Shown: positions 35,713 to 43,557 of the stretch, piece after piece | Layout of the letters: each line of letters begins with the position of its first letter | Numbering within the stretch: the stretch's first letter is position 1 | Assembly: GCA_038326025.1 (NCBI GenBank) | Contig: JBBQJP010000002.1 | Span: 85,840-149,839, forward strand | DNA: 64,000 bases | Reading direction: 5' to 3' | DNA from: CAISIP01 sp038326025 | GTDB taxonomy: Bacteria; Pseudomonadota; Gammaproteobacteria; Burkholderiales; Burkholderiaceae_C | Position numbers and translations under genes: made by a program | The notes under the pieces: generated by a model | Told to the model about the DNA's origin: nothing | The model's input: the letters and a program-made list of their open reading frames with translations, nothing else | Databases searched by the model: none

Positions 35713-35732
35713 ATTGTCAACAATTTACAAAA
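35713..35732 (-). promoter_or_regulatory. second copy of the phosphonate operator
   Basis: Read on the minus strand this is TTTTGTAAATTGTTGACAAT, identical at all 20 positions to 16784-16803 on the plus strand and pointing toward its downstream operon in the same way. It lies about 130 bp before the binding-protein start and contains TTGT-TG-ACAA and a TTGACA that could be a -35 box. Confidence 0.75.
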
Positions 35733-35831
35733 GACTGTTTACATACGGCGTCTGTCTGCCGCACTGACACATGCACCACAACAGCATACGTGGGGACGCC
35801 CAATTGCAGGGCAGGATTTACCCGTACGGCG

Positions 35832-36773
35832 TCAAGCGAAACCTGGCAGCTGACGATGCGACTGCAACAAACATGCCTGAAACACCCGCGCCGCGCGAGA
35901 CGGCTCCGGCGAGCGCCTCAATATGGCCAGAAACTGGCAGGTGTAGCGGAACAGGGCAGGATGCAGCGCGCGCATCTGACCGGCGCGCACGAATGGCTCC
36001 GCATAGTGCTCCGGCAGGAAACCGAGGTACCGGCCGGACAGAATGAAGGTGGCAATAGCCTCCTGGTCGAACGCCGTAGCCTGGCGGGAAAGCCGCATCT
36101 GCTGGCTGATTTCCATGTTCGGCGAGTGATAACCCAATCCGGCAAACCGGTGTTTCTCCAGTGCGTCCCAGCCCATGGCGGTGTCCTGCGCACCAATCAA
36201 GCCGTGGGACGCACCGCAATACAGCAGCATGGTTTCGTCGAACAACACGTCGTAACTCAGGCTCTCGGAGCGCCGATGGCCAGGAATCACGCCGACCTGG
36301 TACTGCCCGTCGATGACGCCGCGCTCGATGGCATTGATCGGCGCCACATGCAGATTCAGCGAAACGTCGGGTGCCTGTTCGCAAAAAAGGGCGATCGCCG
36401 CGCCGATATGGGCTGCCGGATTGCTTGCCGTCTTGTCGAACAGCGCCACATGCAGTTGCCCGCCCAGGCGCTTGTGGATGGCGTCCACGCTGGCGCGAAA
36501 CGCCTCGGTCGATGCCAGCAGACGGATGGTTTCGGCATATATCTGCTCACCTTCGGCTGTCAGCGCAAAGCCGCCCCGGCCGCGCCGGCACAGCGTCATG
36601 CCGAGCCGGACTTCAAGGTCTTTGACATGGCGGCTGATGGTGGAGGTGCCTATATTGAGTTCAAGTTCGGCCGCCGCCATGCCTCCGCAATCGACCACCG
36701 TCTTGAACACGCGCAGCAGGCGCAAATCCATATCGCCCAGTTGACCCAGCACCGCATGGCTTTTTACTTGCAT
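35832..36773 (-). CDS. LysR-family transcriptional regulator
   Basis: A 313-residue LysR protein: winged helix at about 16-75 (LRVFKTVVDCGGMAAAELELNIGTSTISRHVKDLEVRLGMTL pattern, given here in pieces: GTSTISRHVKDLE is the recognition helix) and a type-2 periplasmic-fold effector domain (about 100-300). Divergent from bauA with 131 bp between starts, the usual place for a LysR activator of beta-alanine catabolism. The effector (beta-alanine or malonate semialdehyde) is inference. Its 3' side faces the phnS2 promoter region. Confidence 0.85.
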   Translation of the reverse strand: MQVKSHAVLGQLGDMDLRLLRVFKTVVDCGGMAAAELELNIGTSTISRHVKDLEVRLGMTLCRRGRGGFALTAEGEQIYAETIRLLASTEAFRASVDAIHKRLGGQLHVALFDKTASNPAAHIGAAIALFCEQAPDVSLNLHVAPINAIERGVIDGQYQVGVIPGHRRSESLSYDVLFDETMLLYCGASHGLIGAQDTAMGWDALEKHRFAGLGYHSPNMEISQQMRLSRQATAFDQEAIATFILSGRYLGFLPEHYAEPFVRAGQMRALHPALFRYTCQFLAILRRSPEPSRAARVFQACLLQSHRQLPGFA

Positions 36774-36904
36774 ATTGTGGCAACTGAGTGGTGATATTTA
36801 GACATTCATAAGAGTAACAGAGCCGGCCACAATCCGTCGTCTGCAAAGCATTCTTGCACCTGTTTTCCCTTTCTTCCTTTGTTGTACTTGCCGGAGAAAC
36901 CACG

Positions 36905-38257
36905 ATGAATCTCAACGACACCCAGCACCTGTCGCCTGCGCCCCGCACCGATGCTGCATGGCTCGAGCCTCACTGGATGCCGTACACCGGCAACCGCGAC
37001 TTCAAGGCCAATCCGCGCATGATGGTCAGCGCCGAAGGTTGTTACTACACCGACATCAACGGCCGCAAGATCCTGGACGGCTTGTCGGGCCTGTGGTGCT
37101 GCGGTCTGGGCCATGGTCGGCGCGAAATCACCGAGGCGGTGAGCCGCCAGATCGCCACACTCGACTATTCGCCGGCGTTCCAGTACGGGCACCCGTTGGC
37201 GTTTGAGTTGGCCAACAAGATCAAGGACCTGACACCCGAAGGCCTGGACTATGTGTTCTTCACCGGATCCGGCTCGGAAAGTGCCGACACCTCGCTGAAG
37301 ATGGCGCGCGCCTATTGGCGTACCAAGGGCCAGGCCAGCAAGACTCGCTTTATCGGTCGCGAGAAGGGTTACCACGGCGTGAACTTCGGCGGCATCTCGG
37401 TGGGCGGCATCGTGGCCAACCGCAAGGCTTATGGCCAGGCAATCGAGGCCGACCATCTGCCCCATACCATGGTGGCTGGCAACGAGTTCTCGCGCGGCAT
37501 GCCGCCAACCGGCGCTGAATTGGCGGATGAGTTGCTCAAGGTCATCAACCTGCACGACGCATCCAATATCGCAGCGGTGATCGTCGAGCCGTTCTCGGGT
37601 TCGGCCGGCGTGATCATCCCGCCTGCAGGTTATCTGCAGCGTCTGCGCGAGATCTGCACCGCCCACAACATCCTGCTGATCTTCGACGAGGTCATCACCG
37701 GGTTCGGCCGCTGCGGCGCCTACACCGGCGCGGAAGCCTTTGGCGTAACGCCCGACATCATGAACATCGCCAAGCAGGTCACCAACGGCACGCAGCCGCT
37801 GGGCGCGGTGGTGGCCAAGAAGGAAATCTACGACACCTTCATGGCAGCGGGCGGGCCCGACTACATGCTCGAGTTCGTTCACGGCTACACCTATTCAGCC
37901 CATCCGGTGGCCTGCGCCGCTGGCGTGGCCGCGCTCGATGTGCTGGTCAAGGAAGACATGATCAATCGTGTCAAGTCGCTGGCGCCGTATTTCGAACAGG
38001 CAGTGCACAGCCTCAAGGGCAGCAAACATGTCACCGACATCCGCAACTATGGCCTGGCCGCAGGCTTGACGATTGCCGCCGTGCCCGGCGAACCGGGCAA
38101 GCGCCCCTATCAGATCGCGATGAAATGCCTGGAAAAAGGCTTTTACGTGCGTTATGGCGGCGATACCATTCAGTTGGCGCCGCCGTTCGTGATCGAGAAG
38201 GCCGAGATCGACAGCCTGATCAACGCGCTTGGCGAGTCTTTGAAAGAAGTTGACTGA
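36905..38257 (+). CDS. bauA: beta-alanine--pyruvate transaminase (omega-amino acid aminotransferase)
   Basis: A 450-residue class III PLP aminotransferase. WMPYTGNRDFKANPRM at the N-terminus is the BauA/omega-transaminase hallmark; FFTGSGSESADT binds the PLP phosphate; IFDEVITGFGR holds the ring Asp; the Schiff-base Lys is in NIAKQVTNG. It would convert beta-alanine plus pyruvate to malonate semialdehyde plus alanine. ATG 36905 follows a GGAG site; the frame extension to 36854 lacks support. mmsA follows after 174 bp. The pair is the standard beta-alanine degradation module. Confidence 0.9.
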   Translation: MNLNDTQHLSPAPRTDAAWLEPHWMPYTGNRDFKANPRMMVSAEGCYYTDINGRKILDGLSGLWCCGLGHGRREITEAVSRQIATLDYSPAFQYGHPLAFELANKIKDLTPEGLDYVFFTGSGSESADTSLKMARAYWRTKGQASKTRFIGREKGYHGVNFGGISVGGIVANRKAYGQAIEADHLPHTMVAGNEFSRGMPPTGAELADELLKVINLHDASNIAAVIVEPFSGSAGVIIPPAGYLQRLREICTAHNILLIFDEVITGFGRCGAYTGAEAFGVTPDIMNIAKQVTNGTQPLGAVVAKKEIYDTFMAAGGPDYMLEFVHGYTYSAHPVACAAGVAALDVLVKEDMINRVKSLAPYFEQAVHSLKGSKHVTDIRNYGLAAGLTIAAVPGEPGKRPYQIAMKCLEKGFYVRYGGDTIQLAPPFVIEKAEIDSLINALGESLKEVD

Positions 38258-38431
38258 GCCTTTGCGGGTTGACTCGCCCCTGGCGCGCCACGCAATGACG
38301 TCTTGCGCGTCTTGCGTGGGCGGCCAGCAGCCACGACGATTGTCAACTGCATGCCCATGGCGCCCCGAGGCGCCCGATGCCGGATCCAATCCGGCGCTTT
38401 AGCTGAAACCATTTTTTGACGGAACCCCATC

Positions 38432-39982
38432 ATGTACAAAGACCCCTTCCTCCAAGTCGAACAAGGTGCCAGCGGCACCACCATGCCAACCATCGGCCAC
38501 CTGATCAACGGCAAGCTGGTGGCAGGCGGCAGCCGCTCGCAGGATGTGTTCAACCCGGCCACCGGCAAGGCGGAAAAGCGCCTGTTGCTGGCCGACGCTG
38601 CCACGATGGAGCAGGCTATTGCGTCGAGCCAGGCAGCGTATCCGGCCTGGCGCGCCATGCCGCCGCTCAAGCGTGCGCGTGTGATGTCCAAGCTCAAGCA
38701 GTTGCTCGAAGAGCATGCCGACCAACTGTGTGCCCTGCTGACCGCTGAACACGGCAAGGTCGTCGGCGACGCCATGGGTGAACTGCAGCGCGGCATCGAA
38801 AACGTGGAGTACGCCAGTTATGCGCCGGAGCTGCTCAAGGGCGAACACAGCAAGAATGTCGGTCCGTCCATCGACTCTTGGAGCGAATTTCAGCCGCTGG
38901 GCGTGACAGCCGGCATCACGCCGTTCAACTTCCCGATCATGGTGCCGTTGTGGATGTGGCCGATGGCCGTGACATGCGGCAACTGCTTCATCCTCAAGCC
39001 ATCCGAGCGCGACCCGTCCAGCGCACTGATGGTGGCGCAGCTGGCCCTGGAAGCCGGCCTGCCCCCAGGTGTGCTGAACGTGGTCAATGGCGACAAGGAG
39101 GCAGTAGACATATTGCTCACCGACAAGCGCATCGCCGCCGTGAGTTTTGTCGGCTCCACGCCGATTGCCGAATATGTGTATGCCACCGGCTGCGCAAATG
39201 GCAAACGCGTGCAAGCCCTGGGTGGCGCGAAGAACCATGCAGTCGTCATGCCCGACGCCGACGTGGCAAACGCAGTGAGCGCCATGATGGGCGCGGCATA
39301 TGGCTCGTGCGGCGAACGCTGCATGGCCGTACCACTGATCGTGGCCGTGGGCGACGAGACCGCCGACGCGATGATTGCCGGCCTGAAGACCGAGATCGCC
39401 AAGATGAAGGTCGGCCCCGGTAATGACGCGACCAACGACATGGGCCCCCTGGTGACCAAGCCCCATTTCGAGAAGGTCATGGGATACGTAGACCAGGGCG
39501 TCAAGGAAGGCGCCAAGTTGCTGGTCGACGGCCGCGACGTCAAGGTTCCGGCCGGCAATAAGGAGGGTTACTTCCTCGGCCCCTGCCTGTTCGACGACGT
39601 CAAACCCGGCATGTCGATCTACCAGGACGAGATCTTCGGCCCGGTGCTAGGCATCGTGCGCGTCAAGACCCTGCAGGAAGCCATGGAGCTGATCGACCAA
39701 CATGAATACGGCAACGGCACCTGCATCTTCACCCGCGACGGCGAAGCAGCACGCTACTTCAGCGACAACATCCTGGTCGGCATGGTCGGCGTCAACGTGC
39801 CGCTGCCAGTGCCGGTGGCGTACCACTCGTTTGGCGGCTGGAAGCGCTCGCTGTTTGGGGACCTGCATGCCTACGGGCCTGATGCGGTGCGGTTTTATAC
39901 CAAGCGCAAGACGATTACGCAGCGGTGGCCGTCGGCCGGGGTGAGGGAGGGCGCGGTGTTTAGTTTTCCGTCGAATCGGTGA
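38432..39982 (+). CDS. mmsA: CoA-acylating (methyl)malonate-semialdehyde dehydrogenase
   Basis: A 516-residue ALDH of the MmsA group, turning malonate semialdehyde plus CoA and NAD into acetyl-CoA and CO2. TPFNFPIMVPLWMWPMAV is the characteristic cofactor region, the catalytic Cys is in YGSCGERCMA, and the general-base Glu of ordinary ALDHs is replaced in LGGAKNHAV, as expected for CoA-acylating members. Start at ATG 38432; ATG 38483 (MPTIGHLING) is possible. The 174-bp gap after bauA has no gene. Confidence 0.9.
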   Translation: MYKDPFLQVEQGASGTTMPTIGHLINGKLVAGGSRSQDVFNPATGKAEKRLLLADAATMEQAIASSQAAYPAWRAMPPLKRARVMSKLKQLLEEHADQLCALLTAEHGKVVGDAMGELQRGIENVEYASYAPELLKGEHSKNVGPSIDSWSEFQPLGVTAGITPFNFPIMVPLWMWPMAVTCGNCFILKPSERDPSSALMVAQLALEAGLPPGVLNVVNGDKEAVDILLTDKRIAAVSFVGSTPIAEYVYATGCANGKRVQALGGAKNHAVVMPDADVANAVSAMMGAAYGSCGERCMAVPLIVAVGDETADAMIAGLKTEIAKMKVGPGNDATNDMGPLVTKPHFEKVMGYVDQGVKEGAKLLVDGRDVKVPAGNKEGYFLGPCLFDDVKPGMSIYQDEIFGPVLGIVRVKTLQEAMELIDQHEYGNGTCIFTRDGEAARYFSDNILVGMVGVNVPLPVPVAYHSFGGWKRSLFGDLHAYGPDAVRFYTKRKTITQRWPSAGVREGAVFSFPSNR

Positions 39983-40259
39983 GCTGTGCCCGCATTAGGC
40001 CCGACGACGGACCTTGATTCTGGCGTTCGCCGGATTGCCGTTGGCGCGTTGCACTTCGTTCATCCGGACTGCGCCGGTGGAGCTTCCACGGATTACGCCT
40101 GCGGCGGGCGGGTCCCATCTCAATCGTCGCCATCCGTATGGGGCTGCGAAGTAGGATTGCCCAGCTACTCGGACCTTGCTATCAGCATGAAACTGGCCTT
40201 CACTAGTCGCGCTGATCGCAGCACACCTACTCTGCACCAAATAGGAACGAGGAGTCATC
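39983..40259. other. 277-bp non-coding gap with repeat-like sequence
   Basis: No gene with a plausible start is present. The minus strand reads MNEVQRANG with an upstream GSSTGAVR; on the plus strand the matching GCGCGTTGCACTTCGTTCAT resembles a dispersed intergenic phrase common in betaproteobacterial genomes. Bases after about 40,170 should include the alanine dehydrogenase promoter. Confidence 0.4.
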
Positions 40260-41375
40260 ATGCGTATCGGCCTGCCGCTGGAAATCAAAAACCATGAATA
40301 CCGTGTTGGACTGACGCCTGCGAGCGTTCGTGAACTTAGCTTGCGCGGGCACATGGTCCTAGTGCAAAGTGGTGCCGGCGCATCGATAGGATTGTCAGAC
40401 GCGCTCTACGAATCGGCCGGCGCCACAATGGCATCAGACGCGGCGACGGTGTTCGCTAAGTCGGACATGATCGTCAAAGTGAAGGAACCTCAGCCGCGAG
40501 AAAGTGCGCTGTTGCGGCCGGGACAGATTCTGTACACCTTTTTGCACCTCGCGCCCGACCCTGATCAGACCAAGGCGCTGGTTAATTCCGGCGCGATATG
40601 CATTGCCTACGAAACTATCACCGGGCCCGGCGGCGGATTGCCTTTGCTGGCGCCAATGAGTGAGGTCGCCGGTCGCATGGCCGTTCAGGCCGGCGCGGCA
40701 CACCTGGAAAAATCAAAGGGCGGCATGGGTGTGCTGCTTGGTGGCGTGCCCGGTGTCCCCGCGGCGCATGTGGTCATCATCGGTGCCGGCGTCGTGGGAA
40801 CCCATGCCCTGCAGCTCGCCATTGGCATGGGTGCTCGCGTGACCATTCTGGACAAGAACGTCGATCGATTGCGCCAACTCGACCTGGTGTTCGGCAATCG
40901 CATCAATACTTTGTACTCCAGCACGCAAAACCTGGAGGAGGCGGTGCTGGACGCTGAGCTAGTCATCGGCGGCGTGCTGATTCCTGGTGCCGCCGCGCCC
41001 AAACTGGTCACGCGCAAAATGATTGGCGCGATGAAAAAGGGGGCAGTCGTGGTCGATGTGGCGATCGACCAGGGTGGTTGCTTCGAAACATCACACCCCA
41101 CGACCCATGCCGACCCGACATTTGTTGTCGATGGCGTCGTGCATTACTGCGTGGCCAACATGCCGGGGGCCGTGGCTCGAACATCGACCTTTGCACTGAA
41201 CAATGCCACGATCGCGCACGCCGTTGCATTGGCTGACAAAGGCTGGAAAAAGGCCCTCAGGGATGACCCACACCTGATGCGCGGATTGAACGTCGCAGAA
41301 GGAAACGTGACTTATGAGGCTGTGGCCACCGCGCTGGGGTACGACTACACGCCAGCGCAATCCTTGCTGGGTTGA
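40260..41375 (+). CDS. ald: alanine dehydrogenase
   Basis: A 371-residue NAD-dependent enzyme interconverting alanine and pyruvate plus ammonia. The N-terminus MRIGLPLEIKNHEYRVGLTP, the VKVKEPQ active-site lysine loop, FLHLAPD (catalytic Asp/His neighbours), the Rossmann GAGVVGTHA and DVAIDQGGCFETSHPTTH are all as in characterised Ald. An AACGAGGAG-like ribosome site precedes the ATG. It could recycle alanine made by BauA and by PhnW, restoring the pyruvate acceptor. Confidence 0.93.
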   Translation: MRIGLPLEIKNHEYRVGLTPASVRELSLRGHMVLVQSGAGASIGLSDALYESAGATMASDAATVFAKSDMIVKVKEPQPRESALLRPGQILYTFLHLAPDPDQTKALVNSGAICIAYETITGPGGGLPLLAPMSEVAGRMAVQAGAAHLEKSKGGMGVLLGGVPGVPAAHVVIIGAGVVGTHALQLAIGMGARVTILDKNVDRLRQLDLVFGNRINTLYSSTQNLEEAVLDAELVIGGVLIPGAAAPKLVTRKMIGAMKKGAVVVDVAIDQGGCFETSHPTTHADPTFVVDGVVHYCVANMPGAVARTSTFALNNATIAHAVALADKGWKKALRDDPHLMRGLNVAEGNVTYEAVATALGYDYTPAQSLLG

Positions 41376-41445
41376 CGATTCGCTGCGTCTGATGCGCCAC
41401 ACCAGGCTGCGGTAAAGGGTCGTCAACCCGAATTCAACAATTGGG

Positions 41446-41868
41446 CTATCGAAGAAGGACGTTAAGGCCGGGATGCAGGTCTGACGCATCGATATACCCG
41501 ATGGCGCCCGGTGTAGACGTCACAAATCGGATCACATCGCTGCTTTTGCTCATCTCACGCGGCGAAGCGCCCTTACCGATATAACGGCGCACAGTCCAGT
41601 ACGCGGTGTATTTGTCCTCATCCTGGTTCAGAAACACCTGCAAAAACCGCGTTCGCACCTCACTACCCGCATTGGCATTGATCGCAGTCACCGCGACCCC
41701 ATCGACTTCGATTACCCGGCCGGTGTAGATGCGCGCAAGGGTTGGCGCGTCGAGCCGTTTGATGCTGGGGTGTCCGATGACAACGACGCCCTCTGCAGCG
41801 CGAAGATCCCATCCTGCAAAAGTCAAAGCCAAGAGCAGAAAGGCGGATCGAATGCGATGCTTGGACAT
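41446..41868 (-). CDS. small periplasmic PstS-like (phosphate-binding-like) protein
   Basis: A 140-residue exported protein: signal peptide 1-24 (cleavage near LRAAEG) followed by one half of a PstS-like fold (VVVIGHPSIKRLDAPTLARIYTGR, then SKSSDVIRFVTSTPGAIGYID). Full PstS proteins are about twice as long, so this is a single-domain relative of the kind often encoded beside an outer-membrane protein and a sensor kinase. ATG 41868 is preferred over an upstream TTG overlapping the porin stop. It is separated from ald by a convergent 70-bp gap. Confidence 0.7.
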   Translation of the reverse strand: MSKHRIRSAFLLLALTFAGWDLRAAEGVVVIGHPSIKRLDAPTLARIYTGRVIEVDGVAVTAINANAGSEVRTRFLQVFLNQDEDKYTAYWTVRRYIGKGASPREMSKSSDVIRFVTSTPGAIGYIDASDLHPGLNVLLR

Positions 41869-41879
41869 GGATGTACCTG

Positions 41880-43253
41880 TCAAAACACCACGCTGTAGGA
41901 GAGCGAGATCACATTGATGCTCTTATTTCGAATGTTGCTGCCAGGCGGGGCATCAACGAGGCTCGATACTTCGCCGATGCGGACATGCATCAGTTCAGCT
42001 TTGAGTTTGCTGGTCGGCGTCAAAGCATATGCAGTGCCGATGGCGAGAGAGCGTTGGTCGAAAGTAAGCATCCCGTCTGCGCCCGCACGTTGTGATGCAT
42101 TGATCAGCGTAGCCCCGGGAACAACGGTCGGAACTGAGTTGCCATCCACACTGGAATACAACCTTCGTTGAGCCGGGTCGGACCTCAGAAACGCGTATGT
42201 GACATAGGGAGTCCACCGATCAAAACCCTTGAGTACTGACGCATAACCTCTTGTAGAGGCATTCGCGATCTGGACAGTCGGAGTATCCACAAAGGTGCGC
42301 GCGAACTCTGCAACGACTCGAAGTCCACTGTCAAACATCAAATCAACGCCCACGGTAACAATCGAGTTACTAATTTTGCGTACGGAAGGAATCCCCGGTC
42401 CAGGAATACTGGAATCAACTTGGTAGTAGCCCACACCTGGAAACAGCAACACAAAGGGATATGTTGCGGGGAATGACCCGCCATCCGATCGGCTACCCTC
42501 CGACCGGTGCAACCCAAGGCGATACAAATCTTCACGAACTCTATAAGATCCAACTAGTCCCTTGCCTTTTAGGCTGATCTGACGGAAAACTGCCCCAGCG
42601 CTTTGGATCATTGGGATCCCGTCCCTAAACCAGAAACGACCATCAACCTTCGTTGTTCCCCAGTACCCGTCAAGGGTCAAATCACCACTGGCCAAATTCC
42701 AAACCTTGCTGACTGAAATTCCATCAAATTCATTGCCAGGTGCAATGGAATACATTTCGCTAGCGAGTCGTGCGAAATCATAAGTTGCACCAACATCGTA
42801 ATTCTGCGAATGAAGATACAAAGGGATTCGTTGGCGTCCTGCTCGAATCAACCATTCGTTGCTCGGGCGATACGATGCAAACGCCCACGAAACAGACGCA
42901 CGGTACTTTTCATCATCATTACTGGATGGCGCGCCCTTCACCTGAATGGTTGCGCCAACTCCGTTTCCGAACTGCGCGTCTGCCTGCAGTCCAATAATCG
43001 AGTCACGACGGAAAGTACCGGAGTCGCTAATGAATCGGTCGTACGAGAATTGCTGATTGGAGCGGGCATATCCAAGCGTGCCAAAACCAGATAGCGAGAC
43101 GTCTGCTGCAATTGCAGGTAGTCCGATGAAACCAACGAACAACAGCGTGCCCACCCCGAATCGCACACTCGCGACAAAAAATCGACATACGGTTTTCGCA
43201 AACCAATACTCACCGATAACTAACACAGGCGATCTCGACATGTGTGGATTCAT
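41880..43253 (-). CDS. outer-membrane porin-like beta-barrel
   Basis: A 457-residue protein with signal peptide ending at AIAA-DVSLSGFGTLGYA, alternating amphipathic strands and a C-terminal aromatic end SYSVVF typical of outer-membrane barrels recognised by BamA. Several start codons are possible: ATG 43253, ATG 43241, or GTG 43166, the last giving a normal 21-residue signal peptide. GC is visibly lower (about 50%) than its surroundings, hinting at transfer. The stop lies 12 bp before the start of the PstS-like gene, so the two form an operon. The substrate is unknown. Confidence 0.75.
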   Translation of the reverse strand: MNPHMSRSPVLVIGEYWFAKTVCRFFVASVRFGVGTLLFVGFIGLPAIAADVSLSGFGTLGYARSNQQFSYDRFISDSGTFRRDSIIGLQADAQFGNGVGATIQVKGAPSSNDDEKYRASVSWAFASYRPSNEWLIRAGRQRIPLYLHSQNYDVGATYDFARLASEMYSIAPGNEFDGISVSKVWNLASGDLTLDGYWGTTKVDGRFWFRDGIPMIQSAGAVFRQISLKGKGLVGSYRVREDLYRLGLHRSEGSRSDGGSFPATYPFVLLFPGVGYYQVDSSIPGPGIPSVRKISNSIVTVGVDLMFDSGLRVVAEFARTFVDTPTVQIANASTRGYASVLKGFDRWTPYVTYAFLRSDPAQRRLYSSVDGNSVPTVVPGATLINASQRAGADGMLTFDQRSLAIGTAYALTPTSKLKAELMHVRIGEVSSLVDAPPGSNIRNKSINVISLSYSVVF

Positions 43254-43557
43254 CGCTCAAAGGCCCATACCAACATGAATGGCGACAGATTGGACTCAAC
43301 CCAATCGGTCACCTCGACGCTTGACTGCGAGACTAACAAAGCAACCATTTGTCAACTTGCTTTCAAGGTTTCAATGCACGCGTTTGCCCAGGCTATCGAA
43401 TATCAGTTGGAAACAAGCTCGATTTGAAACCCCTCGTGGGCGTCAAACGAAATGTTACATGAATCCATGATAAACACTTAGTAGTCGCCGAGCACGACTT
43501 TTTGGTCAATGCGGTGTTGTTTTTCGATCAACCCGGAGCACCACACATTCGATAACG
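43254..43557. other. 304-bp AT-richer intergenic region upstream of the porin gene
   Basis: No credible gene. It should carry the minus-strand promoter for the porin and the 3' end of the kinase transcript. I see no palindrome over 8 bp. The composition matches the low-GC porin island rather than the kinase genes. Confidence 0.5.
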
